Shown here: positions 11,701 to 23,299 of the stretch, in pieces | How positions within the stretch are numbered: position 1 is the stretch's first letter | Layout of the letters: the number at the start of each line of letters is the position of its first letter | Assembly: GCA_030267565.1 (NCBI GenBank) | Contig: BRXU01000028.1 | Coordinates: 1,079,001-1,143,000 of the forward strand | Direction: 5' to 3' | Source: Pleodorina starrii | Lineage: Eukaryota > Chlorophyta > Chlorophyceae > Chlamydomonadales > Volvocaceae | Length of the DNA: 64,000 nucleotides | Made by a program: the position numbers and the translations under genes | Notes under the pieces: model-generated | Databases searched by the model: none | Told to the model about the DNA's origin: nothing | The model's input: the letters and a program-made list of their open reading frames with translations, nothing else

Positions 11701-13829
11701 CGTCCTTCGGGCGGGTGCCCGATGTTTGATGTTTCGGGTGCCGCGCATGGACGGATTCAGGTCACACCGACCACACCGCCTTTCCACACCGCCTTTCGAC
11801 ACCCAACAGCAATGCCACATACACCATAGCAGCAATGCTGTACCTCAACGGTACCCTCTCAACACACACACACACATCACCATTGCCCCACGACAACGCA
11901 CAGCGCCAGCAACAAGGGCGCTCCCTGCCCCCTGCCCTGCGCCGCACGTCGCCTGCATTGCACTTCCACCGCTGCTGCGGTGTCATCGTTCCTGCCCCTT
12001 GCCCCCTTCCACCGCACCGCACGCCGCACCGCCCGTCCCCGGCTATGCCCACCCGCCGCATAGAGGTGCTTGGACAGTCCGGACACCACCCCTGGCAGGA
12101 AGAACGCCACCACGTCTGGGTCGGGCAGCGCCGCCAGCAGCGCCCCCAACGTCGTCAGCGCGGCGGCGCACAGCGCCTTGCTGCCTGCGGGCGACCCACA
12201 TCGACATGATGACCCGTGGGTCGGCGGGTCGGCCGGGAGTTTTGGGATTTGGGTCGTGAGGGACAGACCGAGCAAAAAAGTCGTCGCGGGCAGGGCATTT
12301 CACAGGAGTTAAGTGTTGATGCTAAAGCTACCTGAGCTGCGAAGCAAGCGTCGCGTAACCGTAAACCATACCCACTCCGGCACGCCCCATCAGGGACCGG
12401 CGCGCGGCTGTGAGAAGCGGGTGCGATGCGCAAGAGCGGGCGCAACGTCTAACGCGCAACGCGTTGCGGCTGACTGCGCACCTCGGTGCCCCGCCAGCAC
12501 CTCCCGCTCCGAAACCTCCAGGCAGCAGTGCAGCAGGTATCCCGCAAGCGGAGTCAGCTCCTCGCTGCACAGAACTGCGCCGCCTCCGCCTCCGCCGCTG
12601 CCTCCGCCACCGCGACTGTTCGCATTCGCCGCCGCCGCATCTACCGCCTTCGCCGCCGCTGTCGCCAACGGCGCCAGCGCCGCCGCCGCGCAGCGCTGCA
12701 TCGCGATGTGCACCTCCTCCGACGCCTCCTCGCGACTCAGCTGCAGCAGCGGCGCCAAGCGCTGCAGAACTGCAACGGCCCGGTCCGTCGCGGGCGCGTC
12801 AGTTGCAGCAGGACCTCCGCCCCCGTCCCCGGCCCCGGCCCCAGGGCGCACGACGCGTCCTCCGCCGCCGGGCTGGCTGCCGGAGCGGTCATGCGGCGGT
12901 GGCAGCGGCACGCGTTCCAACAGAGCCAACAGAGCGCCTGTCGGAACAATAAATGCAGGAAGAGGGGAAGAGACGAACAGCAGGAGGGCTGGTGGTGGTC
13001 ACTAACAAAATACGAACCGCGCTGAAATACCCGAGGCGAGGGGAGAGGGGAACGGCGGGACCTTCACCTTCATAGGGCTCGACGTCCGTTGGGGCGGGCG
13101 GTGGCTCCAAGTGAGTCTGTCCGCAGGCCGTACAAGACAGGGCCTAATCCAGGAGGGCCTTATCCAGGTGGGCAGTCTAGGAGGCGCATCGCCATGTGGG
13201 TCGGCGGCGAGAAGTGGACATGGCAGGGGGAGATCTAGCGCCCATTGAATGCCCCCCCCAGCGGGCAAGCAGGTGCCCCCATCTCGGGCACCCTAGCACC
13301 CCGCGCCCTCGCGACCTGCCATTCTCCATGTACCACGTGCCTAGTACCCGTACCCACCGAGCAGCGCTTCCAGCACTCGGTCGCTGCGGCAGGCGGCCGC
13401 CACCAGCTCCCCCCCTGGAGCCCCTCCGCCCCCCGCGCCACCGCCGCCGCCGCCCGCGCCGCCACCTCCGCCACCACCGCTGCTCTGCTGTCCCGGCTGT
13501 CGCGCCGCCTGACGCGAGGGCATCACCGCGTCCAGCAGCACCATGAGAGGGAAGGCCACATAGTCCCAGCAGCCCTCCACGCCCTCTGGCGGCAGCTCCG
13601 AAACCAGCTGCTCCAGCGCCAGCAGCTGTGGCTGCAGTCGCTCCGGTTGGTCTCGGAGCAGCAGAAGCTGGGTGGTCACGGGGCGCAGCGCCTGGAAGGC
13701 GGCCTGGCGGTGCTGCTGATACTCATGGTGGCGGTGTTGGTGCACGGCGGGCGTGTGGCCGCCGGAGGGGATGGGCCAGGCCGGCGTGGGCGCGGGTGCA
13801 CCGCCGATGGTGTTCGGGATCGACGGCAT
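5711..13829 (-). CDS. TTI1: TTI1, TELO2-interacting protein 1 (TTT complex HEAT-repeat subunit)
   Basis: TTI1 forms the TTT co-chaperone with TELO2 and TTI2, which matures PIK-related kinases (mTOR, ATM, ATR) with HSP90. Exons on the minus strand are 13829-13358, 12937-12482, 12184-12053, 11469 to about 11250, about 11150-9061, 8740-8534, 8113-7414, 7018-6702 and 6250-5711. Except at the 11.2-kb join, the introns are GT-AG and the phases agree. Landmarks of the family in order: FQALRPVTTQLLLLRD (N-term), TRQWLEETSGRINSLL, CGYGGSLSSLLGANADYVV with LRDLQRHP, VLPVVAAAWTPLMAALRDD, GTFLARRFQQEAWPVLQRLL, and ALDPDGVWLLLYDTS near the end. The protein (roughly 1,700 residues) is much longer than the ~1,090-residue human one because of Ala/Gly/Pro inserts. 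The frame changes between the fourth and fifth exons near 11.15-11.25 kb; a small intron or an indel is possible there. Confidence 0.85.
7141..7215. repeat. Short intronic inverted repeat in TTI1
   Basis: Arms 7141-7177 and 7186-7215 pair around an 8-nt loop. They begin CTTGCCGACA and end TGTCGGCAAG, with CAATGGGGTC opposite GACCCCATTG. The hairpin lies inside the TTI1 intron 7413-7019. It could be a tiny MITE-like relic or a structured intron element. Confidence 0.7.
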
Positions 13830-14031
13830 AGCGTCGCGCAGCCGAGTGTTGCAAGGGCAGTCGCGCGATGGGAGACAAGAGGCGCCAGGTGTGTCCCAGC
13901 GTGCTCCTCCCGACGAAGCCCGAAGCGATGCAGTTACCCAAGTCTGGTCAAGCGGCTGTCGTACCGCTACCCAACTGCAACGTGCCGGCAGTGCCTGCCA
14001 GCTGTTGTGACAGGAGGCCTTTTGCGAGGCC

Positions 14032-14415
14032 TCAACGGGACGTGCCGCAGAGGAACACTCCAGCCGCCACGAGCGACGTCCCCAGCGCCAGCGGAATCAG
14101 GCGGAAGGGCTCCCCCAGCGCCAGGTCCGCCAGGGCATTAAACACCAGACTGCAGGCGTTGGCCGCTGGGACAATTACCGAGATATCTGACGATCCCAGC
14201 AGGTAGATAAAAAGTCCGCTTCCGCTCTGGTTGAGTCCGTGCGGCACGAGAAATTCAGGTGTGCTCACCCAAATGCCCAGCTGCCTAATCCAGTTACGTC
14301 TTGGTATTGGTAATCGTTCAATCTTTTGCTGCACGACTTCAGAACCCCTCTTTACAAATGGATTAGTGCTGCCCCACAAGAATCCGACAAGGAGCGCAGC
14401 TAGCGCTCCACGCAT
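14032..14415 (-). CDS. TMEM234: TMEM234 family small membrane protein
   Basis: Single-exon gene for 127 residues, close to the usual TMEM234 length. The start at 14415 gives MRGALAALLVGFLWGSTNPF, matching the family's first transmembrane helix and its Trp-Gly-Ser/Thr-Asn/Gln-Pro motif. An earlier in-frame Met at 14592 would add 59 residues with no family match, so I rejected it. A central conserved stretch reads TPEFLVPHGLNQSGSGLF, followed by LLGSSDISVIVPAANACSLVF and ADLALGEPFRLIPLALG. About four hydrophobic segments resemble half of a drug/metabolite-transporter fold. The family is poorly characterised: it is needed for kidney filtration in vertebrates, and its role in algae is unknown. 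It lies upstream of TTI1 on the same strand and divergent from the gene at 14760. Confidence 0.87.
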   Translation of the reverse strand: MRGALAALLVGFLWGSTNPFVKRGSEVVQQKIERLPIPRRNWIRQLGIWVSTPEFLVPHGLNQSGSGLFIYLLGSSDISVIVPAANACSLVFNALADLALGEPFRLIPLALGTSLVAAGVFLCGTSR

Positions 14416-14759
14416 GATTGATCCAGAAGTTGCATAACAAAAGTTTACGAGGAAGATGGATGAACCGGGCAAGGGACAAGCGGCAAACTGCACCATCAAC
14501 CAGCGTACGGCGGCTCCCGATTGGCGGGAGGACGCACTCGCGCGTCTCTGTTGGCAAGATGAAGGATAACCTCTTAGTTTCTTATCGCACACGTCGCTAG
14601 TTATCCTTTCATTACATTTTTATCTACTTTCCTAAACGCTAAAGGCCACATCGGGTTCTCGGACCGCACAGAAATGCGTACAGGGATCACATACCGCAGG
14701 GTTCTGCATGTGTACTAAGTTCTAGCTAAAACGAGGGGCAAGCGTGTCGCGCGAGGTAC
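14416..14759. promoter_or_regulatory. Divergent promoter region between TMEM234 and the 1,970-residue gene
   Basis: The 344 bp between the two divergent start codons must hold both 5' UTRs and promoters. Its composition is less GC-rich than the flanking exons. No TATA box at a convincing distance from either start was identified. Confidence 0.4.
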
Positions 14760-17700
14760 ATGGACGCTGTGGAGGCCAACGAGGAACCGAAATGGACGTC
14801 GCTGCGGGGCATACCGGGGGACTCGCTGGCCATACTGCGGGACAAGTATGCAAGGCTGTTCTTGATCGCAAAGGTGTGGCTCTTTACAGGGGTTATGGCG
14901 CTTCACCCAGCCAACCGTGCATCCCATGCTGTGCGTGCTTTGTCCTGAAATTCAAGCGCAACCTGACGTTTACCCGTTTCTCTCAAGTTGGTTCCCTGGT
15001 GTCTGTCCTTCGCGCTCTGCCAGGCCTACAGGCAGCGCCTCTCACAGCCGAGCAGCCGTCTGCCGCCCGCGCCTGTGGCCGTGCTGGCCGGGCCGCCTGT
15101 CCCGCTCCCCCTGCCGCTGGACAGCGAGGGCGTTGCGCGGCTCAACGGTCAGGCGTCAGACTCCTGCGCACGACAGCCCCAGCCGCCGCTGCGACCCTCC
15201 GCCGCGGGCGCATCCCCCGGCTTGGCCCTGGGCCCCGGCCCCTCGCCTCACCCTGATCTGAGCGGCGGCATGGCCGCAACGGGGCCGCAACCCGCGGCAG
15301 GGCCTGGGCTGGCGGGGAGGCACAGCGCAGGCGATGGCGAGCGGAGCTACGTCCACGACAGTGGCGGCGGTTGCGGCGGAAGCGACGGCTTCTGGGTCGG
15401 GGCGCCGCAGCAGCAAGAGCGACAGCAGCAGCCCGACATCCCTCAGAGCTACGCGGCGGATCACAGCGCCTACGTGGCGCAGTGGCGGGTGGCGCCGAAT
15501 GCGCTGGAGGAGCAGGCGCTTTGCCTCGCAGGCCTTCAGAACCCGTGGGAGGCCGCTGAAGGGCTGCTGCCGCAGTCCGGGGGCGACGAGTGCAACGGGG
15601 CCGCAGGCGCCGGCGCGGTCGTGGCGGCGGTGACGGCGGCGGCCGACGGATCGGGGCCTATGAGGCACGAGGCAGCGCCGGCGCCGCCGCTGCCGCAGGG
15701 CCGGCCGCTGCTGCCCGCGCCCGGCACGCATCCCTCCGGGTCCGACTCCCAGCTGCGCGCACCGCACGCGTCGTCGACGCGCGCCCCAACACCTGAGCGT
15801 TGCAGTCACCAGCAAGCCGCTCAAGCCGCCGGCGGCGGCTACGGCGCGGGCTCCGCCGATGCCGCGTCGCAGGGCGCTGCGCCGGGCGCGGGGGCCGCTT
15901 GTGATGGCGCCGCGGTCGCAGCCAACGCCGCCAGGGCGGAGGCCGCTGCCCCGCGGCTTGACGCGAAGGCCGGGGAGCCGCATGGGCTGGGCGAGGACGA
16001 CGACGATGACGATGACGTCATCTGTGTGGGGAGCATCCCCGGTGATTCCGCCACCGACGCCGACTGGCTCCAGGCCCAGCAAGCCTCCCAGCTGCGCCGC
16101 GCCTTCGCCTCCGCTGCCGCCGGTGGTGGTGGTGGTGGTGCTGCAGGTCCCAGTGAGCACCCCACACCCGGCCGGACCGACCAGGACACCAAGCAGCGCA
16201 GCATCTTGCAGTTCATGCGCAGCCGACCATCTCAGCAGTCAAGCGGCTCCGGCCGGGCGGCAGCCGGAGGCTCCAGCGGCGGCGCCGCCGCCGCTGGCCG
16301 GCGGCGCCGGGGCAGCGCGTCGCTCGGCGGCCAGCGCTTTCCGCAGGTCCTGCAGCCCTGGGTGCCGGCGGCGCAGCAGCTGCCGAACCGCGACCCGCCG
16401 CCGCAGGCACAGCACCTACCACAGCACCTGCAGCACCAGCAGCAGGGCGTTGCGCTGGAGACGTCCACGCAAGGCCAGTCTGCAGCCGCGGCAGCACGAC
16501 CATTACCTGGCCCCATAACCTCACCAGCGCCGTCGGCCGCTGGGCTCCGGTCGGCGGCCGCGATAGTGTCCGCCGACCTGTCGCCCTTCCGCACCGCATG
16601 TCCGCTGCCCTTGCCATCTCAGCTGCACGACGCCGACCCGCGGGTCGCCGGGGGGCCAAGCACGGCCGCCGCTGCCGCCGCCGCTGCCGCCGGTGCCGGC
16701 GGTGGGGCAGCCACGGCGCTCCCCCGGCGGGGCTCCGGAAGCCTCTTCGCCAATGCACGCGCCGGCAGTGGCGGCATGGCGGCTGCGGCGACGGCCACGG
16801 CGTCCGCTGCAAGCCGCCCGCCTTCCATCCTTTGTGGCGCCCCAAGCGGCAGCCAACAGCTGCCGCCGCTGCCGCCGCCGCCAGACGCTGCGGTACCAGA
16901 GAGAGACCTGGCGGGCGGCACGGCTGGCAGGGAGGGCTCCCTAGCAAATGGCGGCAGCAGCAGCAGCTGCAGCAGCGACGAAGGTGGGGCTGCCGCCTTT
17001 CCGGCCTGCCGCGATGCCCGCGGCGCGGCGAGGCTGCTCCGCCGCGGGCGGCCTGCCGCGGCCGCGCGGCGCGCCGGAGGCGGTTTGATCCTCGCATCCC
17101 GCCGCGGCGCTGGCGTGGCCGCGCAGCCGGGCGCAACCCCGGCCGCCGCCTTTGCACGAGGATCTATGGACCTCGCCGAACGCCGCCCCAATACTGACAA
17201 CGGTAATCCTAACGGTGCTGGGGATGATGGTGAGGAGGTTGAGGGCGCCGGCGTGGAGGTATCGCCAGCCGCGCAGGGCACCGCCGCCGACGCGCCGCCC
17301 GACCAGCAGGCCTGGGACCTGCAGCCCGGCCCCTCCGGCGTCGGGCCTCCAGCGGCGGCGGCGGCGGCCGCGGCGACGGAACGTCCCGGCGGCGGTGGCA
17401 AGGCGGAGCCTCCTGCAGGCCCGTCCGCGTCGGCGGCGGCTAGGCCCGGGGCCGGGTCGGAGGCAGATGCCGCCGCCGCCGCCGCAGCAGCAGCAGCCGG
17501 GAGCTTGTCGCTGCGGGCTCTGCCAGACGCGCTGCCAGGAGCTGTCGGCGCCGCGCCGCCGCCGCTGTGCGGCGGCGCAGGGCAGGAGCCGGAAGGACAG
17601 CACCCACTGCAGCCGCTGCAGCCGCTGCAGTCGCGCGCTGGCGCGGTGGCTCCGCCCCAGATGGTGGTGCTCGAGACGCCGCGCCACGCGGCTACCCCGG

Positions 17701-19809
17701 CCGGGCAACAACGCGGTGTGGCGCTGCAGCCCGCCGCCGCATCGCGGCCAGGGCCCCAAGCTCCGCGTCCTTGCGACGGGGCGGCGACGAACCGCGAAGA
17801 AAGCCAGAACCCGCAACAGCAGCACCACGGCCCAGGCGATGCCACTAACGGCGGAGGTGGCGGAGGCGAAGGCGACAGGGAAGTCGTCCCGCCGTCGGAC
17901 GGATCGGCGTCCCGCGATTGGGCGGAGACGGCGCCTGGTGGAGGCGGTGAAGTCTACGTGGTGCCGGCCACGCCCCTGTCGCTACACGCCAGCGAGGCGC
18001 AGCCGCCGCTGTCGGCACCGGGGTCTGTGGCGGCGGCCGGCAAGGGCCGCCCAGCCGGCGGCGGCGGCGGCGGCGGCAAGGACGCAGCCGGCAGCAGCAC
18101 GCCGCGGCGGCACCCACACGGGGACTGGGCGGCGTTCCGGCAGCACACCTGGGCCGTACACGGAGCCGCTTTCGTCGCGGCGACGCCACTGCCCACGGGG
18201 CGCACGGGGTCGTTTCCGGCTGTGATTACGGCGACGCCGCTGCTTGAGGCGGCTGCCCGGAGAGATCCAGCCCCAGCTGCCGCGTGCGGGGACGGTATCA
18301 CCACCCCGGCGCCGTCGCGGCCAGGCCCGGAGGGCGCCGCCGCCGCGGCCGCCGGCTCCGCCGATCAATCTGCTGCCATGAGGCCGGTTGTGGCAGAGGC
18401 GGAGGCTGCGGGCGCCCAGCCGTCTACCGCTCTGGCGGCCGTCACTAGTCCAAGCAGCAGTCCTTCTCCCCGCGTGGTGCACCACGGCCGGTGCGGTAAC
18501 GCCGGCGGGGGCCACGACGAGCTGCTTCACCCCGGGCGGGTGCTGCTGCTGACGGTGGCTGTGGACTTCGCCGACATCGACGGTGGGTGTGGTGGTGGCA
18601 GTAGGCAGTCGCGGTGGGAGGCCGGGGGTGGCGGGGGCGGCTGCGCAGCGCCGGGAGGCGCTGCGGCTGCAGGCGGCCGCGGCTGCTACGTCGCGGTCCT
18701 GGTTTCGGAGGAGGTACCAGTCGGCGCCACCGACCCACCGCCCGCCGCGCTCGAAGGTGCTGCAGCCGCCGTTGGGCAAGGTCCGGCGCGCAGGGCAGCT
18801 GGCGGAGCCGCTGGCATAGCAGCGGCAGCGGCGGCGCCGCCGCCGCCGTTCACCGCAGGGCTCGCAGGAGCTGGCGTGCAGTCAGGGCGACCGCCGCCGC
18901 TGACGCTCTACACTTGGATGATGTCGCCCGACGGGCCGCCCGTGCTACACAGCACGCTACCCCTATCACCTGCGTCGGCGCCAGCAGCGGCGGCGGCATC
19001 GCGAAAGGCGGCACCATCCCTTGCCGCAGACGGCGCGGCAGCTGCTGCTGCGGCGGCGGCAGCCGCCGCGCCCGGCCGGGACGGTGAAACGCGCCTGCCG
19101 CCATTCCACTCCTCGGAGCGCAGCGGGCAGGGCGGCGCCTGCAGCCCTTCCGGCGACGATGTCGGCGTGCGGTTGGGCCAGGCGCTGCGGTTGCTGGTGG
19201 CACCCGACGGCGACCTGTTCCTGCTGCTGTCGGGCGCTCTCGCAGCGCCGGACCAACCGCGAGGTGGTGTGGGTGAAGAGGGAGCCGGCGCGGTGGGCGC
19301 ACCACCGGGGCTGCGAGGCACGCCCCAGGGCCCTAGCAGCTGCTGCCAGGCGGAGGACCGTCCGGAGCCCGGGGCAGACGTGCCTGCAGGGCCCCGCCCG
19401 GCACGGGCGGCGCCGCCTTGCCGGGCTGGTCGTGGAGACGGCGGCTGCGATGTCGCCGGCGGCGGCGGCGGCGGTGGCGGAAACGGCGCTGGAGAGGGCG
19501 TCCGACTGTTCCGCTTCCACAGCGGCGCGTGGCGGCTGGCGCGGGCGCTGCAGAGGCCGGGGGACAGCCCCGGCGGTGACGGCGCCGCCGCCGCCGCCGC
19601 GGCGCTGCGCTGTCTAGCGTGCAACACGTGCGCCGTGCTGCCGCCATCACGGCCCAAGGATCCGCAGCGGCAGGGCGAGCGTCAGCCTAACGAGAGCGAG
19701 CGCAACAATGAGATCAGGGTCCATGACGGGGAAGCTGCTCCTGAAGCAGCCGCAGCTGCCCCTGCAACTATGCCCGCGCACGCACCACATGAAACAAGTC
19801 ACACGGGCG

Positions 19810-19842
<33 letters not shown>

Positions 19843-20822
19843 TCGGGGATAACACAGCGGAGGCGGCGTGGCGGCCGCAGTCGTGCTGGCAGGTCGTGGC
19901 GGCGGGGCAGGGCGGTCACGCTTGCGTGTGGCGGCTGGATCCTGCCCTGGGTGTCGTACTTCAGACTGCGCCGCTGCCGCCAGCACGCTGCGCGGCGGGG
20001 CAGGCGGCGGGCGAGGTGACGGAGCTGGCCACCCTGCCGTACAGGCCCCGCCTGATCCTCGGCGCGGTGGCCGACTGCGGCCTGGCGCTGTGGGACGTGG
20101 GCGTCGCGCGTGGCGCGGCGACGGCGGCGGCGCCGCCGCCGCCGGCGCTTGCGGCGGCGGCGGACGGCGCGGTGGCAGCCTCGATAGCGGCGGCCCGAGG
20201 CTGCGGGCCAGTGCCGCGACTGGAGGCGTCGGCGTCGCCGACGTTGCTCGCCGTTCTCAGGCCAGCGGGCTGTGTGCTGCGCTGCCTGCAGCCGGTGGAT
20301 ATGTTTGTACAGGACTGGGGCGGCGCTTCGGTTTCGGAGCTTGACCCCAAAGACGAGCTGCAGGGCGAAGGCTCCGTGGCCGGAATGTGGCGGGACGGTC
20401 GCGAGGGAGCTGCTGGAAATTCGGGAGAGTGTGCGCGTGCGCGCGTGTTTCCGCCGTTTCCGTTTCTTGCGCGCGCCTGCGGCGCGCTGCCGGCGGCACT
20501 CCGAGGGAGTGGAGGGGGCGCGGTGGAGGGGGCTGGGCCGGTGCAGCGGGGACACGAGTGGGTGGCGCCGGTGCTGCTGCGGGAGGGTGCGGTGGAGGTG
20601 GGTCGCGGAATCCAGGTCCCGGATGTGACGAGCTTGGGCACGCACGGGAGGCTGGGGGTGGTGGGCACTGGGCAGGGGCGGGTTCTCGCCTGGGACTGCA
20701 AGCGGGGCGCCCTGTTGGCCGGCTGGCAGATGCCGGGGCCGGTGGCGACGGTGGCTTTGGGCAGCAGGATGGTGTTCGCGGCGGCCGGTGGCAGGGTTCT
20801 GGTGGCCAGTTTGGCCAAGTAA
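14760..20822 (+). CDS. Large disordered protein with PIP-box-like and SIM-like motifs and a C-terminal WD40-like region
   Basis: Model: exon 14760-14873 (ATG, 38 codons including LAILRDKYARLFLIAK), intron 14874-15023 (GTGTGG...TGCCAG), exon 15024-20822; both junctions are phase 0, giving 1,970 residues. An alternative splice pair (GTATGC at 14845 region to CCTACAG) is also possible. Most of the chain is Ala/Gly/Pro/Gln-rich and disordered. Two short motifs stand out. DDDDDDDVICVG looks like an acidic SUMO-interaction motif, and KQRSILQFM fits Q-x-x-[ILM]-x-x-F, close to a PCNA-binding PIP box. The last ~500 residues carry WD40-like strands, for example HACVWRLDPALGVV, CGLALWDVGVA, TGQGRVLAWDCKRGALLAGW. 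Short N-terminal helix, long linker and C-terminal propeller recall PALB2, but only in layout; I do not claim homology. A nuclear DNA-repair or replication role is an inference. Confidence 0.6.
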
Positions 20823-20946
20823 AAACAGTGCCAGAAGCATTTCGGTTAGGCGGTTACCTTAACCGAGCGTACGATATTTGTGAGTATGTGCCATCTTTGA
20901 CGCTGGGGACGGCATTGTTTGCAGGACTGTTGTTACGTGCTGCACG

Positions 20947-22351
20947 ATGCGTTCCGACATGAGAACTGCTCAAGTTAGGGGCTCGCTGCCCCGACATTGC
21001 CATTTTTCGTCGCGACCACTCGTGTGCCAGCGGCGGGCAGGCATCGCTCGGGCCGCAGCTGCTGCCGTGACGCCTGCTGTTGACAGCGCTTCGGCTTCGA
21101 ACAGAGAGCAATCAAAACAGGCCCTGCTTGACCTCGTCAAGTTTACAAATCGGGGCTTGGGCGTTCGAACCTTTCAGCGGGGATTGATTGAGGAGGCTCA
21201 GGTATGCCAAGGCTTCAATTGTCATCCGTATTTTGTAGGGATATGATCAATGTGGCCTTGACTGGAAGGAGCAAGGCCTGAATACAGGTGCAAGTGGAGC
21301 GATTTCAGGGCGAGGACTTGGACTATTCCAAACTTGCCGGCAAATGGAAACTGCTCTATACAACAGCCTCGGATGTGCTCCCAATTCTCGAAGCGGAGTA
21401 TTGGCTTAGCCCAGGGCCATTCGGCCAGTTCGGCATCCCGCGACCGCTGGAAGTTGGCAATATATACCAGCGCTTCACCTCTCCTGAAGAGGGGGTCGTG
21501 GAAAACATCATCAACTTCAAAACTCCGGCAACCTCTCTTACGTTTACAGTGGGCGCAAGGTGCGTGACCACGGGTCGGCGGTGGGATGGCGACGACAAGC
21601 GTTTGTGGGATACGTCAACTGCCAGGCCGCCGGTGGGTGGGCCGTCGAGCGCTGACACGTGCCGTACCCCAGCTTGAGAAAAGGCAGCGGTGCCTGGTAA
21701 ACGCTGCCTGGTATCCCAGGTGCGGCGCGGCATTTCTTCGGTCGCCTGGCCGAGCGCCGAAGCTGCGGCGCTGTCTCCATTCGCGCTGTCTATGCCACGC
21801 GCATGTAGCGCGGGTGGATGGACGGCTTTCCAAGATAGTAACTGTGCTGACAGTTCCCTGCCGCCTCGTGCAGTCACATGACAGCCACGTGCAAAGCTCC
21901 ACGCACGACACCGGCGGATACACCGCGACAAGCACGTCATGGGGTTTGCACCCATCCTGTTGTTGTCCCTAAACTACGTAGACCCCGCCCCCACGCCTGC
22001 TCCCACCGCCTCGCCGTTGTGCCGCTCAGGTACGACGTACGGAGCGGCAAGCGCATCGCGCTCGTATTTGAGAATGCGCGTGTGGGCGAGCTGCAGATCA
22101 GCGAGGCGGCCGAGGCGCTGATCGCGCCGGCACTGCTGCCCCGCGGCTCGCTGCAGCACATGATCCTGCTCGCGCTGCGGGAGTTCCAGCTCAAGTTCAA
22201 CTTCCGCACCGCCGCGCAGCTGGCCAGCCAGGCCGTGACGCGGCGCGACAACATCGCGGCGGGGTACCTGTTGTCGTACCTGGATGAGGACATGCTGATC
22301 GGGCGGGCCATCGGGCTGGGCGGCACGTTTGTGTTTGTCCGGGAGGTGTAG
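20947..22351 (+). CDS. Plastid PAP/fibrillin-family protein
   Basis: Three exons, 20947-21201, 21288-21559 and 22030-22351, joined by GT-AG introns in phases 0 and 2, give 282 residues. The first ~50 residues are Arg/Ser/Ala-rich, as in a chloroplast transit peptide. The PAP domain follows: KQALLDLVKFTNRGLG, then LAGKWKLLYTTASDVLPILE, a hallmark of the family, then GNIYQRFTSPEEGVVENII, and a C-terminal lipocalin-like strand region ending in GYLLSYLDEDMLIGRAIGLG. The family binds or organises lipids in plastoglobules and thylakoids; the long C-terminal part after the PAP core resembles plant FBN11/12-type members more than the classic plastoglobule fibrillins, which is only an inference. It lies 124 bp downstream of the preceding gene on the same strand. 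Confidence 0.87.
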
Positions 22352-23299
22352 ACGCCCTTTCCTATGCGTCCTTTGAGCGCTCGCTTGTGGGTGCGGGGAA
22401 CAGGCTGGGGAGCCGAGCTGTATATACCTGACATCAATCAAGGCCTTTTGATGCCTGACCTGGTACAGCAGAGTGCAGGAGAGTCCAGTGAGTTGAGAGC
22501 GTGTTCTGCCCACTGTGGCGGCCTCGAGTGACAGTCGTTGGAGAGAAGGTTTGGCGGCGATGATTGCGTTGTTTGTTTCCTTCGTATGTGTGTGTACGGC
22601 TGGAGGATCTGCCGGCAGCTTGCGCGGAGGTTGGTTTATCGTGTCCCTTGAAGCAGTGGGGAGTTACCCTTCCTCAAGGGTGGGTAGTTGCGGCACCCGT
22701 CGACATCAAGTGCATGTGCACAAGACACGGGGTACGGTAAGGCATAACTCGATTTCATTGAAATCTGAAACCTCGCCGCGAAAGAGCGCATAGCTCGACG
22801 CCTAATTTCATAAAAACCACGTCATAATGCTGGGTCTGTGGTGGGCGCGAGGGGGTCGGCGAAGGGATGCGGCGCGAACGGGGTGTTGGGGTCCATCGCC
22901 GAGGCCCTGTCGGCGGCCAGGCGCTCCAGGCGCAGGGTCGGCGCCTGTCGGCGTGTTGCAGAGCCGATACGTAGCACTAAGCACATTGTCGGAAATGAGT
23001 CTACTACAGAAGATGGAAAAAGGCTGTGCTTTTGCGAATCGTGGGCCTGCGAACCATGGGCCCTACGAATCATTGCCCCCACCCCCAAATCGTCGTCGCC
23101 CGAGGCGTAATAGAGCCCAGTGGTGTTTCCGCGATGCCGCGAGGAACATGTCATTTCGATCCGGCAGAGCGGTGCCGTGCAGTGGACTGCAAAATCGTTG
23201 CGCCAATCGAAGCATCTCATCCTAAGAGTTTGTTTTGCGCGACCTCATGCAGTTTACGTCATCCATTGCACCACTTTCGTTACGAATCGTTGTGCTGTT
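22352..23299. other. Intergenic region, no gene seen
   Basis: This holds the 3' UTR of the PAP/fibrillin gene and then drifts into repeat-derived sequence. Some resemblance to the outer tail of the right LINE copy may begin near 23222. No reading frame resembles a known protein. Confidence 0.5.

Noticed and set aside
14416..14592. Longer TMEM234 start at 14592
   Set aside because: The extra 59 residues resemble nothing in the family, and the Met at 14415 gives the standard N-terminus and length.
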